DNA of 64,000 nucleotides from Litoditis marina (GCA_964036275.1 OZ038435.1:9482310-9546309), one strand, 5' to 3'; shown: positions 36,920 to 49,560, numbered from the stretch's first letter. Translations and numbers: made by a program. The notes: a model not told the origin generated them from the letters alone.

Positions 36920-39900
36920 GGTGGGGATGGCTCCGTTGCCAGAGTCCTTTTGTTCCGTAGTGTTTGCGTCGTGGGTGGTCTTCTGAATGACGGCATCAGT
37001 TTTTGTGATGAGTTCATCCGGTTTTGAAGAAACTGCAGTGGTTGGAGTGATAATCTGAAAACAATAAAGTGCATGTCTTTCCCTTTCCTAGGTAAGAGAG
37101 TGCTGAACATTCATGATATGGGAAAATGTATATCGAATTAGTGCTACTATAGAACGGGCAGTATAAGGTTTTTTCTTAGGGCTCGTGGCGCATTCACGTT
37201 ATTCCATAGTGAGCGCTGAACAGCGAAGCGCGCCTGTAATCGTATAACCTTGTGGCGCGCCCTCAAACATCAGCAGCGTGGCGCAGTGGTAAGTGCCTCG
37301 CTTCAGAAGCGAGAGCTCGAGAGTTCGAGTCCCGCATGGTGCAAAACATGGTAAATGACTTAGTAGTGCAATAGAGAGTCACCTAACTAGATATAGGAGA
37401 CATTAGTAAAAAGTGGGGGAACCAACAAATGTGTGAGTTGTGTTTGGTTCGACCTCGATATCAGCAAAAAGTGAACGATACGAATTGCTGTGATACTGTA
37501 GCAGAAGTACTCTGCAAAAATAGAACAATACAAATTTTGCACAATGGTTCACGAAGCCCGCATGATGTTTCAGAAATTGCCGAAGGGTATTTAATGTGTA
37601 CTTTGACGATATGCGTGCGTTGTGAACCATTGTGCAAAATTTGTATTGTTCTATTTTTGCAGAGTACTTCTGCTACAGTATCACAGCAATTCGTATCGTT
37701 CACTTTTTGCTGATATCGAGGTCGAACCAAACACAACTCACACATTTGTTGGTTCCCCCACTTTTTACTAATTGTCCTTTTTTTGCTAGTTGTACTACTA
37801 CAACTTCATATGTTGCCTATTCACAGAGTGGATCTTGTGATATTATTATGGAAATCTCAGTTTTGTGTGTGCACTAAGCCGAATGCAGACCATAAAATTG
37901 CTGGTGTTGTAATATAACGCAAGTTGCTGGCTCTGTGACTATCAACAACTGAACAAAACGCTAAAAGTTCCGATTTACATGTACGCCGCTTTTAGCGGCG
38001 ATAAGCGAACGGGATTGGCGCCATTGACAAATCTACAATTAGAAACACCAAATCACTTACAATATAGCCATTATTTCCGATACCACATCAAAAACCTTCA
38101 TGTTGAAACTTTCTTGTTTTTCGTTCCAGCGCCAATGGGCACACGCGTCTGGCGCCAGAACGAAACGAAATTCTCTAGGTTTTTGAGCTACCAGTACACA
38201 CTACATGTGTCAATTTCTGATTGGAGCAATATTCAAACTATTCAATTGTAAGTTTCGTGTGTTTTTGTTTTGGCGCCATTTGGCGTCTGTTCCGAGCCAG
38301 AAGATAAAATTAGATTTTGAATTTGTTGATCTATATTTCACATTGGAATATTCAATATCTGTTAACTTGGAACAGTTTGATTGACGATAACTAATATTTT
38401 TCCAACTTTGGCGCCAATTGGCGCCAGCGCACAGTGCCAACAAAATTTTTTGGATTTTCAGATTGAGCATCTTACTTGCCATGTGACAGTTATTTAGTGT
38501 ACCGAATTTCAGACGATTCCATTAACGCTGTCGTGAGTTTGGGTTTTGGCGCCATCTGGCGCCTGGTTTGAGCGCCAGAAGAAAAATTTCAGTTTTTGAG
38601 AAAGACTTTCACACTTTCCACCAAACTATTCAATTTCTATTAGTGTTCAACATTTAAGTTGACAATAAATAGTGTTTTGCCGTTTTTGGCGCCTATTGGC
38701 GCCAGCGCCGGGCGCCAATGATGATGTATTCATCTCATATCTGGCGCGACGGGCTAACTTTTGCATTATACCTCATGTTTCAAATTTCAGCTGAATCGGT
38801 TCGGTAGTTTTTCCAATAGTGGTTTTTGGCGCCTATTGGCGCCCGCGCCCGGCGCCAATGAGGAGCTGTACATCTCATATTTGGCGCGACGGGCTAAATT
38901 TTGTATTATACCTCATGTTTCAAATTTCAGCTGAATCGGTTCGGTAGTTTTTCCAATAGTGGTTTTTGGCGCCTATTGGCGCCCGCGCCCGGCGCCAATG
39001 AGGAGCTGTACATCTCATATTTGGCGCGACGGGCTAAATTTTGTATTATACCTCATGTTTCAAATTTCAGCTGAATCGGTTCGGTAGTTTTTCCAATAGT
39101 GGTTTTTGGCGCCTATTGGCGCCCGCGCCCGGCGCCAATGAGGAGCTGTACATCTCATATTTGGCGCGACGGGCTAAATTTTGTATTAGAACTCATGTTT
39201 CAAATTTCAGCTAAATCGATTCGGTAGTTTTTTCCAATAGTGGTTTTTGGCGCCTATTGGCGCCCGCGCCCGGCGCCAATGAGGAGCTGTACATCTCATA
39301 TTTGGCGCGACGGGCTAAATTTTGTATTAGAACTCATGTTTCAAATTTCAGCTAAATCGATTCGGTAGTTTTTCCAATAGTGGTTTTTGGCGCCTATTGG
39401 CGCCCGCGCCCGGCGCCAGAGATCAGATATACTTTTCATACTTGGCGCGACGAGCTAACTTTTGCCATAGAATATATGTTCCAAATTTCAGCCAAATTGG
39501 TTCAGTAGTTTTTCCACTACGATGCGGACAGAATCCGTGAGGGACGAGGGAGGAGGGACGAATTACGGCGGAACTTTTCAACAACGACACGAAACCATAA
39601 CTCAGGCGAAAATATTCCGATTTGGCTGAAATTTTCACACAATGTTCAATTCGTGATTCTCTAACGTTCTCTCTTTTTAGTTTTCGAAAAAAGATTATAT
39701 TTGAAGCTTTTTGTTAATTAAAAGGAAAAAACGAGTCCGCAATGGCCAAACCAAAGACAACTCACGCAGAGCGCTTCGCGCTCCGCGCGATATGATCCTA
39801 AAATATATAATTTTTTTTTTAAAAATGACTTTTACCACAGATAAACTAGTAGCTGACTACCATCTCACTAGTAGTTAGGTAGGAGTAGAACTATAGTTTA

Positions 39901-41545
39901 ACTCCTCCCCTACGCCTACATTACTACAAGAAAACTAGTAGTTTACTAGTAGTAGAATAGGGGTGTGGCAGGAGTTCACTAGTAGTTTACTTGTCGTTAT
40001 AGAATCACTGGGCAAGATGCCTCTATTCAGGGTAAACCTCGAGTTGCGAGAAATACAATCAAACTAAGAAAGAGTGTCAAAAACTAAGCCCCGCCCACCT
40101 TGGTGCTGAGATGGTCGGCCGCTTCCTCCACCTTGCCAATGATTTCTCCGACCATTTTCTCTTTTTTCTCCTCTTTCTTTTCGTCTTTCTTCTCTTCTTC
40201 CTCTACATCCGCCTCGTGCTTCGACTCTAATAACTCGGAGACGACTATCTGAAAATGTTGGGGATGAGATAGGGTTACTGTATTTTGTCTGCGTGAATGA
40301 AGTTCTGTTTATTCTAACAACAACAAAAGTAGGATTGTACCACATTTTGGTTGAATGGAATGATGACTGTGTTTGTAGTTTCATCCTGTAACTGTCTCTT
40401 TTCGGTGGAAATTCGTAAATTATGGCGTATATCGACTCGACATCCAACAACAACGAAGATTATGATTACACCCTACATAGTCTTTTTCATTCCTACTGGG
40501 ACTCCTACAGTAAAAATATCACACGTTCTGTCGATGTTATTCTTGTGAATCTCCTCGGAGAAATGAAAGAAATTTGCATTTGATTCCCCCCCCCCCCTAT
40601 TACAGTGCTCGAAAACATTCCAATAAAGTTGAAGTTAGTGCAAAAAACAGTCATCGGAAAGTTCGAAAGTGTACCGTAGGAGTCTTAGTGAGAATGAATG
40701 AGATTATACTGATCATTCATGCCGGTGCCGGAACATATTACATTACACACAGCACAAAGCGATGTATACAGTATACTTCTGCTCTAAAACGGGTACTGTG
40801 GGAAGATATGAATGGGTAGAAAAACTATGAAATATTCCCGATCATTCATTACCTAAATAAAACTATGAAATATTCCCGATCATTCATTATCTAAATATAT
40901 CAAAAGTAGGCGGTTACAATGGTTACTGTAGGAGAATTATAGATAGGTGGAACAAACTATAAACTATACCACCTGATAGAATAGAATAGAATTTCATTCG
41001 CGATTAAACACGTGACTTGTCACAAAATATATGGCACTCCAAGAGGGTGAATGGAGAGAAAAGTAGAACATAATCCGGTTCATAAAGCACAAAGCGATGT
41101 ACACAGTATACATCTGCTTTTTTTCCGCCGATGACTATACCTGGCCGTAGCCATTACATTACACAGGTTTCACACATCAAACATTTGGGGTTAACAGTAC
41201 ACTGCTCCTGTTATTTCGACGACGACTATACCTGATCATTCATTCCCTTCACTGTCTGTTTCTGTGCCGTGGCTTCTTCTTCTTCGTGCATGTTATGGGG
41301 AATTCGCTCGGTCAGACGAACCTCGGTCGCTAGTTCTGGAGCAAACTTATATTATTCACCCAAAACTTAAGTTGGATATTTTTGTAGAGTATTGAACGAT
41401 ATGCTGAGAGTGTGTTACACGTGGAACATGTGGGTTACTGGATGTTTCAGCTTCAAGCTGCGAAAGTGAGAGAAGTAGGGTACACGAACAAACTGTGGAC
41501 TGCGGATAGATGCAGCTATTCTAAGAGGTACGGTAGTTGTTTCCC

Positions 41546-41604
<59 letters not shown>

Positions 41605-44600
41605 TAGCCGGTCGCGCGGCTCCCGCCGCGCGCCCCGCTAGCTGGGGGTGGACCCCCAGACCCCCCTCTTAATTGCTTCTCGATTTGTTGTTGTTATCTC
41701 ATAGTTTTCAGTACTTCTGAGATCAAATACGAATTTTTTGATTTTTGATCTTTGATCCCTCATTTTTTGATAGATCATCAGTGATGCTCTTCTTATCATA
41801 TCCTGAAAGTTTCATATATTTACAATCATTCAGAGAGCCGTGGTGAATATATACAAGAACAAGTCGTAAACGTACCGGCTGCATGGGTGAAGGGTGTTGA
41901 CTCCAGTTTCACTTCGCCTATACTTTCTCTCTTCTTATTGGACACCGGAGGGGGAGAGGCGGCCTTCGTTTCTAGAAATCAGGAATGCTGTTTAGTCTGA
42001 TTCACCCGAGTGTGATCACTTACAGTGAGAAGGACAAGTTTTCCGTCTATTAGGAGAGATTCAGGAAAAGTTTCGACAATTTCTTGGCGGTTTGCAACCC
42101 TTAGGCCACATTCATACTTTTTACGACGTTCAACGCCGGCGTGAAACTTCTTTTTATGCGTATTGATTCAGGTCGGCGTTAACGCCAACTAAGTCGATAC
42201 GCATGTCACTATTAACGCTGACGTCGAACGTCGACGTAAAAAGTATGAATGCGGCCTAAGTCAACAAACAATCAAGAAAAAAACTCGAATACGGTTTTCA
42301 AAAAGTTACCATCTGTGTATTGAGAAGTAAACATCTGAAGCAAACTCTCAGGCCCACAGGAGTAGTTGTAACGTTATTAGAACGTTTCAGACCTGATGAA
42401 CATGCGTTGTATTTCAGCGAACTCGAACCTTCTGAAGTTTCCACTGGCGTCGACCCGTTCTTCTCCTCCTTTTTCGCCTTCTCCTGTTTCGATATTTTCC
42501 GTAAGTCGTTGAGAAATTCTTCGCGATCCTGAGAAACAAGTAAAGTGTGAAAAGATCAACTATTTTACAAACCGTTCTATTCTCTCCTCGCGTGTTGAGA
42601 AAACATACATTGTTTAATATCAACGAAAAATTTGAAGTATATTCAACTTACAAGTTATCTTATTTTGATAATACACTGATTCGCTTATTCTTCTCTCTTT
42701 GATAAAAGTTCAGTTGATGTACCTGAACGAAGTCCGGTTCCGAAGATATGTCGTCATCCTTGGCCATCTGCTTTTTCTCCGGGACTTTTGGGGCAGCTGG
42801 CTGGCGTTGGACCGGAGGGGCTGGAAATAAGACGGATAGTCAAATACTTTTCGGAAAAGACAACTCCCCACCGTTAAACGAAAAATAGAGATCATCTTCC
42901 ATATCATTTTGACGAGACACCCACACCAATTAAAACGGATCGAAAGTTCTTGATTAGGTTGAGGGTTAAAGATTGCCAAGTATTTCGTATTACGCTTCCA
43001 TTTGTATTGTGGAGGAGGGGGGGGGGGATGATTGTACAACTTTACTCCCAGAATATTTCATGGTTGAATAAATCGTTTCATACTTTGTTCAACAATTGAA
43101 TCTAGGTTATGTCTGGACTGGAGGCATATTTCCGTTTCAGGGAAACCGGCAAATGTAAAGGATCGAGTTACATCGTCAAGAAAAAGATGGGACGAAGAGG
43201 TCGGAGGACGTTGTTTTTCGTCTCCAATAGAACGGAAAAAGCCACTGAATTCTTCGATAACACCGTACACCAGTAGTGTACTACCCCACAATTCCCCCCT
43301 TCCCCCCGAATTTCCCCCTTCAAAATGACTGATAACACGACGGAACTTCTGCCCCCAAAACTACCAACTTCAAATCGACTGATAACGGCGTGACACCTTT
43401 CATCAACTCCCCCAAAATATCCAACTTCGAATTTCGAAATGCAAAGACTACAAAGTCCAAACTACAGAAGTTCACAGAGTATAATTATTCAGAACAATTC
43501 GACCACTTAAAGAGCGATTAACATTACAAGCGAAAAAACGCGATAAGACAGGCTAGACGATATTTATATTAGATAAGATCCAGGAGATAGGATAAGATGG
43601 CCACGCATATATAAACGGTGAAAGGTGTCATACAAGCATTGGAACATATTTCTCCTAATGTCAACTTGCACATATTTCGGGCCTCAGCCGTCGGCACCTC
43701 CGCCGCCCTTCACGACGTCGCCGGTCGTTGTCGCTCCACCCGATTCGGAATGCCCGGTTAGCCGTTTTGTCAATCAGAGTTGTCTACTATTACAGATAAA
43801 TCATATCGGAGTAGAAGTAACCTTGTGAAAAGTGATTATTGATAGGGTCACACGTTTTGTCAGGTTTTATCCTAATTTTCGTCTTTTTTAACCTATTTTG
43901 CTATACCTATCGTAACTCATAAGTGTAAACTGTTTGGTGGTAAAATAATGTGTTAAAAATAGATAAATGGATCATGGAAAGAATCTTCTTAATAGAGAGT
44001 AATAAATATTCGAAATTCTTTCTCAAACCTCCCTTCTTTATAATAACGGTTGACATCTTTCTGTTTCGTTTAGTTACTCTCAGTTTGAAACTATTCTTAT
44101 TCACAGGGCCAATTCTACAACTAACCGGGTTTTAAGGTAACCTAACCCTTTTTCGGTAACTTGTTTTTCAGGTTACCTTGATAGGTAACCTGAAAGTAAC
44201 CTGAAACTAAAATCCGGTTACCGTTCAAACTAACGGTAAAAATCAAATTTTGGGTTAGAAAAACAGGTAACCGGTTTTTCATTTTAGGTTACCAACCGGT
44301 TACCTACCGAAGTAACCTGAAAAATAGGTTAACAAAAAAGGGTTAGGTTACCTAAAAACCCGGTTAGATATAGAATTCACCTATAGGGTTGTTTCGGCGG
44401 GAACGATGCTGTCGATACCTGGCTGGTCTGCCCCTGGGTGGTCTGCCCCCACACGGAGGACAGGGTCGAGGGACGGCACATATACTGCCGTCCCTGTGTG
44501 TTGAAATGGAATACCAAGCGTTACACATGCCCCACGTGTCTTTATAATAACGGTTGACATCTTTCTGTTTCGCTTAGTTACTCTCAGTTTGGAACTATTC

Positions 44601-47600
44601 ATAAGCCTACCGTGGAGGCTACAGTAACCGTCCTTATTTCTGGACTCTCCATATTCCGTATGCTGTCTCACCTCCCTGTCTCTCTCTTCCCTTCTCTCTC
44701 TCTATCTCTACCTCTTTTTGTATGTGTACATATGCTTGTTTTCTATTTTAAGATATGATCTTACTTGTTCATTGTGTTTTGTTGTTTTCTTCTTAGGTCT
44801 GTCTTTGTGATTGTTATGTGTACTATATATTGATAATACATAAACGTGCACCGTTTTCTCTTGATATGAAACAGGAAGAAGTGTTGTATATCAAAATTCA
44901 GTGAATACAGCAATTGTGAAACGAGGAAGCCTAATAAAAACATTTTTTATTCTTTCATTTGGTATTGTTCTAGAATTTGAAAATATGTTTTGTAGTTTAA
45001 AATTTTGAACTCCAAACAGACTTAGCCTCTACAATCAATAGTTCAATCTGGTGAGTATGATGGTAACAAAATTTTCGAAATTATATTGATTTTCACCTTC
45101 AGGGCATACATTTGAAGTTCATACTCGATTAGTTGAGTTCATTTTCGGGACGATGTTGAAATGTGTTACGCCGTTATCAGTCGATTTGAAGTTGGTAGTT
45201 TTGGGGGCAGAAGTTCCGTCGTGTTATCAGTCATTTTGAAGGGGGAAATTCGGGGGGAAGGGGGGAGTTATGGGGTAGTACACTACTTACACCACCACCT
45301 TTTGAATTGCGGTATGTTTCAATGTGGCAACAACGTTTCTTCCATTTTTTATCTTTTATTTTTTTCTATTCCTTATTTTTCTATTTTATTCTATTTTTAT
45401 TCGTTCTATTTTTATCTTCCATATCTCCATTTTCTCGTAATTGGAGTGCCACATATACCAATGTGGAAAGACACGTGTTCAATCGCGAATAAACATTCTA
45501 TTCTATTCTGTTCTAACGTTATCTAGAGACATTTTTTTTCCACGAGAATGCTATTGTAAAGCAGCCTGAAATCGTCGAAAGCGAACTGTACGAGGTCACG
45601 TAGGAATGGCGAGGACTATACCCGTGATACTCCTCTTTGTTTTGATGGGCGACTGAAGTTCGGGCGAGGTGGCACTTTTCTTCGGAATGACTGCATCGTA
45701 CCTAGAGATAGCATAAGTAATAAGCTTACAAATGTTTGCTACTAGAAAAGGATTATTGTGTATACACCTACTTATAACGTAACGTACGTAAAGGAACCTG
45801 AGAAATCTTGTTGTATGTTGTCATCCAAAAGGTTGAGAGCTAAGAACAAAACTGCATATTTAAAATTTCGGTGACTACGTGTAGGTGATGGTGTAATCGA
45901 GAGACACGCGAGCAGGTTCTACGCCGCAAAATCTCCAAGTTTCCCGTGACTATTTTACTACTATTATACGTTCCGCCCAACGAACGTCAAACTTTGAAAA
46001 AAAAACTCCCACCTCCTGAACTTCGGGTCGATTCCCGTCAAATGAGAGAAATCGCGTGGAGTGGACGAACCGAATGCACGGTGGATCCCGTCTTTCGGAG
46101 CCCCTATGAACACAGAAGAATAAATGAACAGTCGTCAATAAAAACAAAAATGTCGACTTTGAGTTGTAGTTTGATATGAATGGCCGCTCAAACTGGAAAC
46201 TGGCTTCGAAGCACAGAAGATGGAACATCATCCATGGTGGTGCCGTATCTAGGTTCAGGCCCTCGTAGACAACTACATGAAGAAGATAACATGATCACCA
46301 CATTTAAAGAAGAACGATTATGTGGTCCAATCGCAACGCTTCAGTCCTTTAAACTGCAAAACATTTTTCAATGGCAGTTTAAAGGACTAATGAGACGAGA
46401 TTGGTCCACATAATCGTCCTCATGTAAGTTTGTTTCGAGTTAATTCTGTTGCAAGTTAACGCAATGATCAGTATATATTCAAAGTTTAGTCTGGGTTTCC
46501 CGAAAAACTCGGAGAACAAAAACTAACGGAAATTTTCGTTCTATGGAACTTAGTCCACCCAGAAGAGCATTTTTCAGATTCACGTTAGAGTAACGGGTAC
46601 TAAAAACTGCAACCACCTCTCTTTTTCCAGTGTTTTTCGCCGAAAAACCTTATTTACCCCGGAAACTCAATTTTCATAGAGTGGTCATTATTGAATAGGA
46701 ATGGGGGTCTGGCCGATTGCCAACTCAATTACCGGTTGCATGTGTTTTACAACTCCCCGGGGATGCGTGTACTCTGTTTACTAGCGCATAAACAACGGAC
46801 ACAAATGATAGGGGTTCATTTCTAGAATATGCGAGTAATAAGACAAGTTTTTGTAGGAATAGTTTTTTTTCCAAAGAAGATTATTCGTTGTATGTCGCCC
46901 AATCCCGCTGTGTTTGTAGTTTTACCTCGCTACTTTTCGTTTGAAATTTGTAAATTATATTATTTGCATCAAAGTTTTACGACGAGGGGCTCACAGAGTT
47001 GATGAGCAATACATCTCTCTCTCTGAAGGTTGGTGTAAAATTTGAAGAAAATCTGTCGATCACACATTCAATGGATTTAGCGCAAATTTTGGGGCACAAA
47101 AACACGTTTCCAAGACGTATTGGTTCACAGAATGTTCATTTGTGATTCTCAACAGGTTCTAGCTAAATAAGTTATTCTACCTGGAGTCAGTTAATACTTT
47201 TATACGTTTCATAGATATAATCGTGTCTCAAATCTCGAGGAAATGCTTCGAGGTTCAATGTATTTCCGCCTGGGTGGTCCATTTGATGACGTAATTGGCG
47301 GCATTTTTGACATTTGTCGAAAACAAGCCAATTTCATGGTAGAGTTCAGATTTAGTCCATTTTACGGGTATGTTGGTTCTCATGTGAAATATTGACTGCC
47401 TTGGGGGAACACCCGCTGGGAAAAGACTAGGAGGGAGAACAAATGGGAGAGTGAGAGGGAGAGAGAGGGAAAGAGAGAGATGGGAGAGATAGAGAGAGAG
47501 AGAAAAGAGAGAGAAAGAGAGAGAGGAGGGAGTCAGAGTCATCCCTAAAAGTCCATATCTTCAATTGAATTCTGTCCCAGTGTGAGCACTCGCTTCCTGT

Positions 47601-49560
47601 TTTCAACGCAAACGAGCCTAATGAGATTCCAGTAAAACTTCGTTGATGTTTTTTTTCTGGACAGAAATCCATAAAAGTATGGAAGTAAAACTGAATCGGA
47701 CCGAACCTTGAAATGTTCGAAACTTTGATGGAAGTTTTGAGACATAAAAGAATAGAACAAATTATTTGCGATATAACAAGTGACTTTCCACATTGGTTGT
47801 TAGTAACTTGAGGATGAACCCAAATAGTTTTCTTTAGCTTTTGTGTATATAACATTATTATAACAATATTTTCGCTGAAGTGGGTAACTTTTGTTGTTTT
47901 TTTTATTGAAAGAGTGATGTTTGATCTGAATGTTGGTTGACATTTCAAGAGTTGGACATATTTGGTGTTCTTGTCAAATCTCGCGAGACTCTTCTTATTT
48001 TGGAGAGACACGGATTAGGAAAAAGAGAGAAAAAGAGAAGTTGAGGGATGACTTGGACGGGGAGGGGTGATAAGAAAAAGAGAGAGAGAGGGTGAAGAGA
48101 GAGAAAGAGAGAGAGGGTGAAGAGAGAGAAAGAGAGAAAGGATAGAGAGAGAGAAAGAGATAGAGGATAGAGAGAAAGAGAAAGATAGAGAAAGACCAGG
48201 AAAAACAAAGTTATAAGTGTTAAACAGAGAGGAAAACAGAAGAAGAGAGAATGAGGACGAAAGGATTCAAAAGGAATAGAGACTACAGAAAACGTAGAAA
48301 ATTGGAAATCAGAAAACTGTCGAAAATATTAAATTCGATATCATTATTATTCCGCAAACCTTCTTCCATAGATCAATATACGACTCAGAAACTACAAACT
48401 ATAGTCGCCAGTTTCCCCATAAAGACAGCAGAGCGTTCAATTGATTGAGCGATGCGGGGCGAGCGGTCTTTGATTATTTGCCAGCGACTGAGAGAGTGTG
48501 TAGATCAATGATACGCAGACTGGCTGGCCTCTCGCCATATCCCGCCCCTTACAAAGTCGATGGTACGGTGTCCACAACGGTCTGACAAAACCTATACAAC
48601 GGACCAACCTTCTCTGGTGAGAGACCGTGCCTTCTCCATGTAGACATGTAGATCCGGGCCTTCCCGCTGAATCTTCTGTCTGGCGTCGTAGCTACGCAGA
48701 TTGGGGGGAATCTGGAGTCACGACGTTTGAAAAAAGTTTCACAAGTTTTTGCGAGAAGTTTCCCAGTACTGGCTTTTTCGTTTTTCTCTGTTTTCAACAT
48801 ATTTGATGAGTATACTGCCCGCCCGATTCAATTGAAAAAGCGTCAAGTTGTAGTTCGAACTCAATACAGGCCTTTTTCCGAATTTCAACCGACAAGCAAC
48901 GGGAAAAAAGCTTTTAAGCTGTTTTTATGAGCACTTATCATGATTTCATAGCTATTCCTAATATATGGTTACAAGATGTTTAGTTCAGTTTTTTGTGATT
49001 GATTTCAGGTATAGCAATATCTCTTCCCGAAGCAAGATTATACGGTGTATGTGTCGTGTGTCCCTACCCCTTTGTGTTTGTACTTTGATAACGTGGCTTT
49101 TTAATTTCGTAAAAAATGTAATACATCGATATCAAACTACAAATAATATTTGGACATTTCCTATATTTCACTTTAAGCACTTTAAGTGAATGCATTTGAA
49201 TAAGACTTCTACTGTTTTTTGGTTCATCTGTGAGTCTGGCCCAATCAATGTATACCATTTGTGATTCGTTTATCTGTATTGTCATATGGTTTACTTTTTC
49301 ATTCACTTGTGTTGACCAAATGATATTGGTCGATTTCCGACCCATTTTCCACTTTCGAATGTTTTTGTATCCCACCGTCATTTTGCTATTCTGGTCTTGT
49401 ATATCACATGCTTGCATGTGAATAAATAAATCAATCAATTTCGAGTGTTCCGAACCTTATTCATATGTGAGAGATCTCTCGGCGTACTGGAGCCGAAGGC
49501 GAAACTTCTGCCGGACGACTGTCGCTCGCGAAGACGCTCGCGGCCGCGCGACGACGCCAT
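36902..49560 (-). CDS. Charged coiled-coil protein with two FGSSTPRD motifs; family not recognised
   Basis: Exons (minus) 49560-49456, 48711-48609, 46103-46013, 45701-45622, 42820-42723, 42528-42429, 41971-41876, 41335-41232 and 40248-40084 (TAG) join in one frame to 313 residues. An alternative donor inside exon 9 (GTGGGC after 40099) joins in phase to a tail exon 37054-36902, giving about 309 residues with a different C-terminus ending GEFYI. The ATG abuts ATTCAG, so trans-splicing is likely. Visible: SFAFGSSTPRDLSH (residues 19-32) and a second RAFGSSTPRDFSH in exon 3; then proline/alanine-rich segments; then lysine/glutamate-rich, probably coiled-coil stretches (REEFLNDLRKISKQEK; EEEEKKDEKKEEKKEK). 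No membrane segment or catalytic motif. A cytoskeletal or scaffold role is a guess only. Introns hold many transposons. Confidence 0.8.
37271..37345 (+). repeat. tRNA-like sequence, probably SINE head or tRNA pseudogene
   Basis: TGGCGCAGTGGTAAGTGC is a good A box and GAGTTCGAGTCCC a B box. CTCGC-TTCAGAA-GCGAG forms a perfect anticodon arm that would read CAG (leucine). The T stem and acceptor stem do not pair, so a working tRNA is unlikely. Confidence 0.45.
37402..37772. mobile_element. 371-bp near-perfect palindrome (151-bp arms)
   Basis: 37402-37552 and 37622-37772 are reverse complements over about 151 bp with essentially no mismatch, around a 69-bp spacer. The same peptide frame therefore appears on both strands. 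Outer ends ATTAGTAAAAAGTGGGGG and CCCCCACTTTTTACTAAT; a TA target duplication is possible but cannot be proved because the ends are palindromic. Lies in the intron between exon 9 and the tail exon of the FGSSTPRD gene. Confidence 0.9.
38110..39522. repeat. ~140-bp tandem satellite rich in GGCGCC, about 10 units
   Basis: TTTGGCGCC blocks recur near 38127, 38265, 38403, 38541, 38681, 38821, 38961, 39101, 39242 and 39382. The units from 38821 to about 39380 are nearly identical; those on the left are diverged. Each unit has inverted TTGGCGCC / GGCGCCAA words, a TTGGCGCGACGGGCTAA block and CAAATTTCAGCT, a strong acceptor-like string on the plus strand. Confidence 0.92.
39785..40010. repeat. CTAGTAG-rich fold-back sequence
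   Basis: ACTAGTAG/CTACTAGT words repeat about ten times in 200 bp, with inverted CTCCTCCCCTA / TAGGGGTGTGGCAGGAG parts. Probably a small transposon remnant, just downstream of the exon 9 stop at 40084. Confidence 0.5.
41547..41603. repeat. (TA)n microsatellite
   Basis: About 28 uninterrupted TA units. It is followed by a short GC-rich segment (41604-41670) with GCGCGGC / GCCGCGC inverted words. Confidence 0.95.
42103..42257. mobile_element. MITE family B, copy 3
   Basis: AGGCCACATTCATACTTTTT and AAAAAGTATGAATGCGGCCT are inverted ends. Flanking TT and AA give TTAGGCC...GGCCTAA, compatible with a TA target. In the FGSSTPRD gene intron between exons 6 and 7. Confidence 0.85.
43273..45286. mobile_element. 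2.0-kb element with ~135-bp terminal inverted repeats and 8-bp target duplication
   Basis: The left end (43273 to about 43412, opening GTAGTGTACTACCCC) and the right end (about 45158 to 45286, ending GGGGTAGTACACTAC) are inverted repeats over ~130 bp, including ATGACTGATAACACGACGG and TTCAAATCGACTGATAACG. Flanking 8-mers GTACACCA and TTACACCA differ at one base. The interior holds no transposase that I can recognise. It has a short proline-rich GC3-biased ORF (about 43690-43828, plus), a nested family D element (44107-44381) and a ~62-bp direct repeat (44035-44098, 44538-44600). Confidence 0.8.
44107..44381. mobile_element. Family D palindromic element, copy 2
   Basis: Shares both ends (GGCCAATTCTACAACTAACC, TAGATATAGAATTCACC) and the interior with 36645-36919. 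No target duplication is visible here, so the locus was probably rearranged after insertion. Nested in the 2-kb element. Confidence 0.8.
46303..46420. mobile_element. MITE family E, copy 3
   Basis: TTTAAAGAAGAACGATTATG at the left; ACATAATCGTCCT at the right; the centre pairs through CAGTCCTTTAAACTGC and GCAGTTTAAAGGACT. In the FGSSTPRD gene intron between exons 2 and 3. Confidence 0.8.
47415..48260. repeat. (GA)n polypurine tracts
   Basis: Blocks at 47440-47530 and 48025-48240 are mostly GA/GAAA on the plus strand, i.e. CT on the coding strand of the surrounding gene. ORFs here are low-complexity artefacts. Confidence 0.85.

Noticed and set aside
37271..37345. Working tRNA-Leu (CAG)
   Set aside because: The anticodon arm is perfect, but the T stem and the acceptor stem do not pair, so I list it only as tRNA-like.
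37429..37745. Identical 94-residue ORFs on both strands
   Set aside because: They arise because the DNA is a palindrome; no codon bias or splice context supports a protein.
38681..39522. CRISPR-like array
   Set aside because: The whole 140-bp unit is repeated with no unique spacers, and the sequence is eukaryotic; it is a satellite.
43137..43275. Plus-strand exon behind TTTCAG reading ETGKCKGSSYIV and so on
   Set aside because: Two frames are equally open, codon use is not GC3-biased and no partner exon was found.
43676..43770. Minus-strand final exon reading GHSESGGATTTGDVV
   Set aside because: No AG acceptor exists in the open part of that frame; the plus-strand proline-rich reading is better but still unassigned.
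47255..47395. Minus-strand ORF MRTNIPVKWTKSELYHEI in the FGSSTPRD gene intron
   Set aside because: AT-ended codons unlike the real exons and no acceptor that keeps phase with exons 2 and 3; the neighbouring exons already join in frame.
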